Positions 3,987 to 6,644 of a stretch of DNA of 6,644 nt are shown here, piece by piece. Source of the stretch: Candidatus Falkowbacteria bacterium CG02_land_8_20_14_3_00_36_14 (GTDB lineage: Bacteria; Patescibacteriota; Patescibacteriia; Patescibacteriales; UM-FILTER-36-11); contig PETS01000090.1 of assembly GCA_002781265.1 (NCBI GenBank), positions 1 through 6,644 on the forward strand, read 5' to 3'. The translations under genes were made by a program, and so were the position numbers. How positions within the stretch are numbered: the stretch's first letter is position 1; every line of letters starts with the position of its first letter. The notes below the pieces were generated by a model. The model saw only the letters and a list, made by a program, of their open reading frames with translations. It searched no databases and was not told where the DNA came from.

Positions 3987-5354
3987 TTATAATAAACTTC
4001 GCTGCCGACCCTCTTTTCTTCCATTGTCTAAAAATATTTTTATTTGCCCGTATTGCCCGTCAAAACCAGGGCTGATAATTAAGTTTCCTTCTCTTACTCT
4101 TTTAATGCCTTCAGCTAAATTGGTATTGGCCACTTGGGCAATATCCGCCAGCGGCGCTTCTAATAATATATGCAATTCCGAACCTAATTTTTTTATTAAA
4201 TTATTATATTCTATTTGCACTTTTTGCGCCTGCCGATTTTTAATATTTAAGCTGACCGCGATTATTTTATCCAACTCAACTAATTTTTTAAAACCGGGCG
4301 CGGTTTTAAGTTTATACCCTTCTGACCGGTCAGCCAGTTCTGCCACTCTGTTTAATACGCCGATGGTCAATGGTTTCTTGCAGACCGGGCAAATATTATT
4401 ATTTTTTTTAGATTCTTGAGGCATCAAGCATATGCCGCATTCCCGGTGCCCGTCATAATGATACATGCCTTCTTCGGGATAAAATTCAATAGTATATTGC
4501 AAATTTTTTTTCTGCTTGATTGCTTGGTAAATTTTATCATACGAAACTTTGTCTAAATCAAAAACATTGGCTTCACGGGCGATATTAATTAGGGAATGCG
4601 CGTCCGAATTGGAAAGCAAAGTTAATTTATCCAAGGCCGACAAGCGCCAATTCATTTCCGGATCGCTGGACAAACCTGTTTCATAAGCATAAATATTTTT
4701 CACTTGCTCATGAAAACATTCTTCCATGGAATCAAAGCCGGATTTGGAGCCGAATACGCTAAACCACGGCGTCCAAATATGGGCCGGGTAAATTAAAAAA
4801 TGGGGATGGATAGACAGGCATAATTTAACCAGATCCGGCGCTTTCATTCCTAAAATCGGCCGGCCGTCGGAGCGGATATTATAATTTTTATCCAAATATT
4901 TATTCAATTCTTCCACGGCTTTAATATTAGGCGCGTGCACCATAATATGGATTCGCCTGGCTCTGTCCCCGTCTTTATAAATTAACGCCAGTTCAGTAGA
5001 AAGAATAAATTTTATCTTACCATCATTAGATTTTTTTAATTTATACAAACATCCGGCATCCTCATTTTTTCCACCACTCTTACCACCCCTGCCTCCCTTT
5101 CGAAGGGGGGGGCCGCAATCGCCACCTTGATAAAGGGACCTGTCTGCCGGACAAGCAGGGTTGGGTGGGTTTATTGACGTTTCTTCCAATTCGTTTTTTA
5201 TACCCAAAAACCACTCGGGATAAGTAAAATCGCCAGTGGCGATAATGTCCACGCCTTTTGTACGGCAGGCCTTCTCAATATTTTCCAAAGTCAATTGGGA
5301 AGAGCAGGCGCGGGAGTATTTGGAATGAATATGAAAATCAGCGATTTGGCGCAT
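3987..5354 (-). CDS. Endonuclease Q family protein (PHP domain plus zinc finger)
   Basis: This 455-residue protein is a probable DNA repair endonuclease. The family (archaeal and some bacterial EndoQ) cuts 5' to deaminated bases such as uracil and hypoxanthine, and at abasic sites. The PHP metal-binding pieces are visible: DFHIHSKYSRA (6-16, His8/His10), TGDFT (40-44), STE (119-121), PAHIWTPWFS (190-199), ETGLSSDP (225-232) and NSDAHS (249-254). A four-cysteine zinc finger follows (Cys306, 309, 322, 325). The C-terminal part (about 386-440, with EGIKRVREG) matches family members often mislabelled as UvrD helicase. Residues about 60-98 form a Gly/Pro/Lys-rich insert encoded by a palindromic repeat; without it the length is typical. 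ATG 5354 places HIH at the usual position. No Shine-Dalgarno site precedes it. It is convergent with the small lysine-rich gene and probably monocistronic. Confidence 0.9.
   Translation of the reverse strand: MRQIADFHIHSKYSRACSSQLTLENIEKACRTKGVDIIATGDFTYPEWFLGIKNELEETSINPPNPACPADRSLYQGGDCGPPLRKGGRGGKSGGKNEDAGCLYKLKKSNDGKIKFILSTELALIYKDGDRARRIHIMVHAPNIKAVEELNKYLDKNYNIRSDGRPILGMKAPDLVKLCLSIHPHFLIYPAHIWTPWFSVFGSKSGFDSMEECFHEQVKNIYAYETGLSSDPEMNWRLSALDKLTLLSNSDAHSLINIAREANVFDLDKVSYDKIYQAIKQKKNLQYTIEFYPEEGMYHYDGHRECGICLMPQESKKNNNICPVCKKPLTIGVLNRVAELADRSEGYKLKTAPGFKKLVELDKIIAVSLNIKNRQAQKVQIEYNNLIKKLGSELHILLEAPLADIAQVANTNLAEGIKRVREGNLIISPGFDGQYGQIKIFLDNGRKEGRQRSLL
5061..5177. repeat. GC-rich palindromic element inserted in frame in the endonuclease Q gene
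   Basis: The GC-rich patch encodes residues 60-98 of the PHP protein, with PPNPACP and GPPLRKGGRGG typical of translated palindromic repeats. The outer arms are CCACCCCTGC (5083-5092) against GCAGGG-TT-GGGTGG (5155-5168). An inner stem is formed by 5092-5099 with 5103-5110. A third segment around 5139-5159 resembles the CCTGCC/GGCAGG palindrome in the spacer at 5491-5507. The element keeps the reading frame and adds no stop codon. It falls between the TGDFT strand region and the STE motif, in a stretch where relatives have only a short linker, so a tolerated surface loop is likely. It is comparable in principle to the Rickettsia palindromic elements found inside genes. Confidence 0.75.
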
Positions 5355-5609
5355 AAAACAATAATTTTAAATTTCTGATTTTTAAACAATTTTTAATTAA
5401 TTTATAACTCTAATTTTTTACAGAATAATTTTTATTCTTTTATTCCCGCCCGCTTCGCCATAGCTTTAGCGAGGCGAGCGCAGGCGGCCAGCCTGCCGGC
5501 AGGCAGGTAATCAATGGTTTAATAATACAACTTCTTTTAGTCTCGGCGCATTCTTCACGCCAGGAACTACTCCACGGCGGTTAACGCCTGTTAAAAATTT
5601 TACTTCTGC
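5355..5609. repeat. Intergenic spacer with GC-rich palindromes
   Basis: No gene was found here. Next to the PHP gene is AT-rich DNA containing a weak AT-only hairpin, AGAATAA-TTT-TTATTCT (5422-5438), followed by T. Then comes a GC-rich block. Arms 5446-5459 pair with 5473-5487 (CCGCC/GGCGG, then CGCT-CGCC/GGCGAGCG with one bulge), and GCCTGCCGGCAGGC (5491-5504) is a perfect 14-base palindrome. A smaller inverted repeat GGCG-GTTAA-CGCC lies near 5576-5588. On the minus strand, 33 codons after the Fic stop stay open in the same frame before a TGA near 5514-5516. This may be chance or a fragment of an older reading frame. Confidence 0.65.
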
Positions 5610-6389
5610 TCACGCTAAAAAATAATTTTCAATTGAAAAACGGAACTGTTCAATAAACAATTCTTTAAAAAATCCGGCGCTGTTTTGTTCATAGAAAAGA
5701 ATAACCGCTTTTTTATAAGCGGCTTCGTTAATGCTCCGGTAAGAAAGAGGGCAAAAGCCATGCACCAGCAAAATGGCGTTTCCTAAAATTCTTGAGATTC
5801 TTTTCTTGCCGTCGCCGAACGGCTGGATGTAGGCAATCAAGAGTGTCGCCGCCAGCGCTTTAACAAGCGGACTTTTTAATTTGTTGACAACTTTTATCAT
5901 CTCTTCCACCGCTTCTCTTATTTGATAAATATTATCCAGCGGCTTGTATTTTGTGCCGACGATGCCGACAGGTTGTTTGCGCAGACCGTGGTCCACGCCC
6001 AAATTTTCTATAATCAAGCAATAAATATTTTCAATTTTCCGCAAATTTAACTCTTTAACCGTCTCCTGATAGACGTGGAAGCAGTGGCGGTACAATTTTT
6101 GAGGCCGGCCTTTGTCCGCCTGGCTAAGGGCGGAAAAATAAGATTGGCGGTTTTTATTTTTAAACAGCATCACTCCGTATCCGGTCTTTAAAAGCATCCA
6201 GATAAACAATAATCTTCCCACCCGGCCGTTGCCGTCGGCAAACGGGTAGATATATTCAAAACGCGCGTAGAAATCGGCGGCTGAAATAAACGGATGGAGT
6301 TTTTTCTTTCTTTGCTCGGCCAGCCATAAAAGTAAATCGCGCATGCTGGCGCGGACCTTGGCCGGTGGCATTGTTTCCTTATTATTCAC
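5610..6389 (-). CDS. Tandem Fic-domain protein, N-terminally truncated and probably inactive
   Basis: The remaining open frame has 259 codons and two Fic domains. Fic enzymes transfer AMP or other phosphate-containing groups to target proteins through the motif HPFxDGN[GK]RxxR. The first domain is incomplete at its N-terminus and has YPFADGNGRVGR (48-59), with the catalytic His replaced by Tyr (codon TAC at 6246-6248, one transition from CAC). The second (about 118-259) is complete, with RKQPVGIVGTKYKPL and QPFGDGKKRISR (189-200). Gln stands at the His position and Lys at the Asn position. Some natural Fic-like families also have QPF here, so Gln alone need not mean decay. The annotated start is GTG 6389; ATG 6371 is an alternative. 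Both follow a frameshift in a longer ancestral gene, so the start is artificial. GC content looks higher than in the hsp20 cluster. If translated, AMP transfer is unlikely. Confidence 0.75.
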   Translation of the reverse strand: MNNKETMPPAKVRASMRDLLLWLAEQRKKKLHPFISAADFYARFEYIYPFADGNGRVGRLLFIWMLLKTGYGVMLFKNKNRQSYFSALSQADKGRPQKLYRHCFHVYQETVKELNLRKIENIYCLIIENLGVDHGLRKQPVGIVGTKYKPLDNIYQIREAVEEMIKVVNKLKSPLVKALAATLLIAYIQPFGDGKKRISRILGNAILLVHGFCPLSYRSINEAAYKKAVILFYEQNSAGFFKELFIEQFRFSIENYFLA

Positions 6390-6557
6390 GATAATATTTG
6401 CTTTTTTGTATCCCCGGGAACGCCTAATCCCTTGGTGATTATTTCATGCAGTTTTATAATAGATCTTTAATTGAGAATAAAATCACCCGAACGCATCAAG
6501 GCAAATGCCTTGATTAAATTATTAACCTCCAAAATTTCTTTGCGGGCAACGTTTTTT
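6390..6557 (-). pseudogene. Disrupted N-terminal part of the tandem Fic gene
   Basis: Read on the minus strand, this stretch continues the Fic protein upstream in two frames. The segment next to the GTG reads GYKKANII in the frame of the downstream ORF. Further upstream, one frame over, come KLHEIITKGLGVPG and then VARKEILEVNNLIKAF, the helical part that precedes the active site in Fic proteins. Two lesions separate them: a one-base frameshift at the CCCCGGG run (6412-6418) and an in-frame TAA at 6467-6469 just before the RSIIKLHE stretch. The frame ends upstream at a TAA near 6564-6566, where the palindromic repeat starts. The usual N-terminal inhibitory-motif region of Fic proteins is therefore missing. 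Together with 5610-6389 this is best treated as one pseudogene. Confidence 0.7.
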
Positions 6558-6565
6558 TTAGTTTA

Positions 6566-6644
6566 TTCCCCTGCGCCAAGAGCGCAGGGCGAATTAAGAA
6601 ATAATTTTATTTACTTGGAAACCTAAGGTTTCCAAACCTTCCTA
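6566..6644. repeat. REP-like palindrome cluster, second copy, cut by the window end
   Basis: The first hairpin is CCCTGCGC (6569-6576) with GCGCAGGG (6582-6589), loop CAAGA, extended by three pairs across a bulged C. The second is a perfect 9-bp stem TTGGAAACC/GGTTTCCAA (6615-6635) with loop TAA. AAACCTTCCT follows, matching AAACTCTTCCTT at 465-476. The order (GC-rich hairpin, AT spacer, GGTTT hairpin, CTTCCT) and the orientation are the same as in the cluster upstream of hsp20. The element abuts the broken 5' end of the Fic pseudogene. Confidence 0.65.

Noticed and set aside
4024..4419. 131-codon plus-strand open frame
   Set aside because: It is antisense to the conserved C-terminal half and zinc finger of the endonuclease Q gene, and has no motif of its own.
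5514..5612. UGA recoded as glycine, extending the Fic frame by 33 codons
   Set aside because: The extension resembles no known Fic C-terminus. No confident gene here contains an in-frame TGA, and glycine is encoded normally by GGN throughout.
6410..6420. Programmed -1 frameshift restoring the Fic gene
   Set aside because: The CCCGGGG run is not in the phase required for an X-XXY-YYZ slip, and a separate in-frame TAA at 6467-6469 would still block the product. Mutation is simpler.

Overview
The window looks like part of a small, AT-rich genome of the Candidate Phyla Radiation (Patescibacteria, Parcubacteria-like). The reasons are the mix of a plain Hsp20, a DUF3006 protein, a VanW-family cell-envelope protein and an endonuclease Q homologue, the mostly Shine-Dalgarno-less starts, and the many GC-rich palindromic repeats in AT-rich spacers. 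This placement is inference from gene style and has not been tested. The standard code (TAA and TGA stops) fits every gene seen.

Layout. Positions 1-96 hold the last 31 codons of a transposase/integrase-core protein, followed by a small terminator. Two tRNA genes follow: Val(GAC), and an uncommon Ile with a directly encoded UAU anticodon. A repeat-laden leader (398-510), downstream of a good promoter (337-365), leads into a compact plus-strand cluster: hsp20, a DUF3006 protein and a membrane-anchored VanW-family protein (538-3175). The next 600 bases have no sizeable gene. They contain a 119-nt long hairpin (3229-3347), a block with only 11% GC (3361-3660), and a self-contained unit made of promoter, consensus ribosome binding site, a 20-codon lysine-rich ORF, a long hairpin and a terminator (3673-3971).

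The right half is on the minus strand. An endonuclease Q-type PHP-domain DNA repair protein (3987-5354) carries an in-frame palindromic repeat inside its coding sequence. Next comes a 255-base spacer of GC-rich palindromes, then a decaying gene with two tandem Fic domains (5610 to about 6557). That gene has lost its N-terminus through a frameshift, an in-frame stop and a repeat at its 5' side. The window ends in a second copy of the repeat cluster seen upstream of hsp20.

No defence island, CRISPR array or complete mobile element is present. The most interesting material is (i) the palindromic repeat families, one copy of which has been absorbed into a protein, (ii) the tiny lysine-rich gene with the best expression signals in the window, (iii) the UAU-anticodon tRNA-Ile, (iv) the unassigned long hairpin, and (v) the degenerate tandem Fic gene. 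The hsp20-DUF3006-VanW cluster links protein quality control with envelope maintenance only by neighbourhood; a shared function is not shown.
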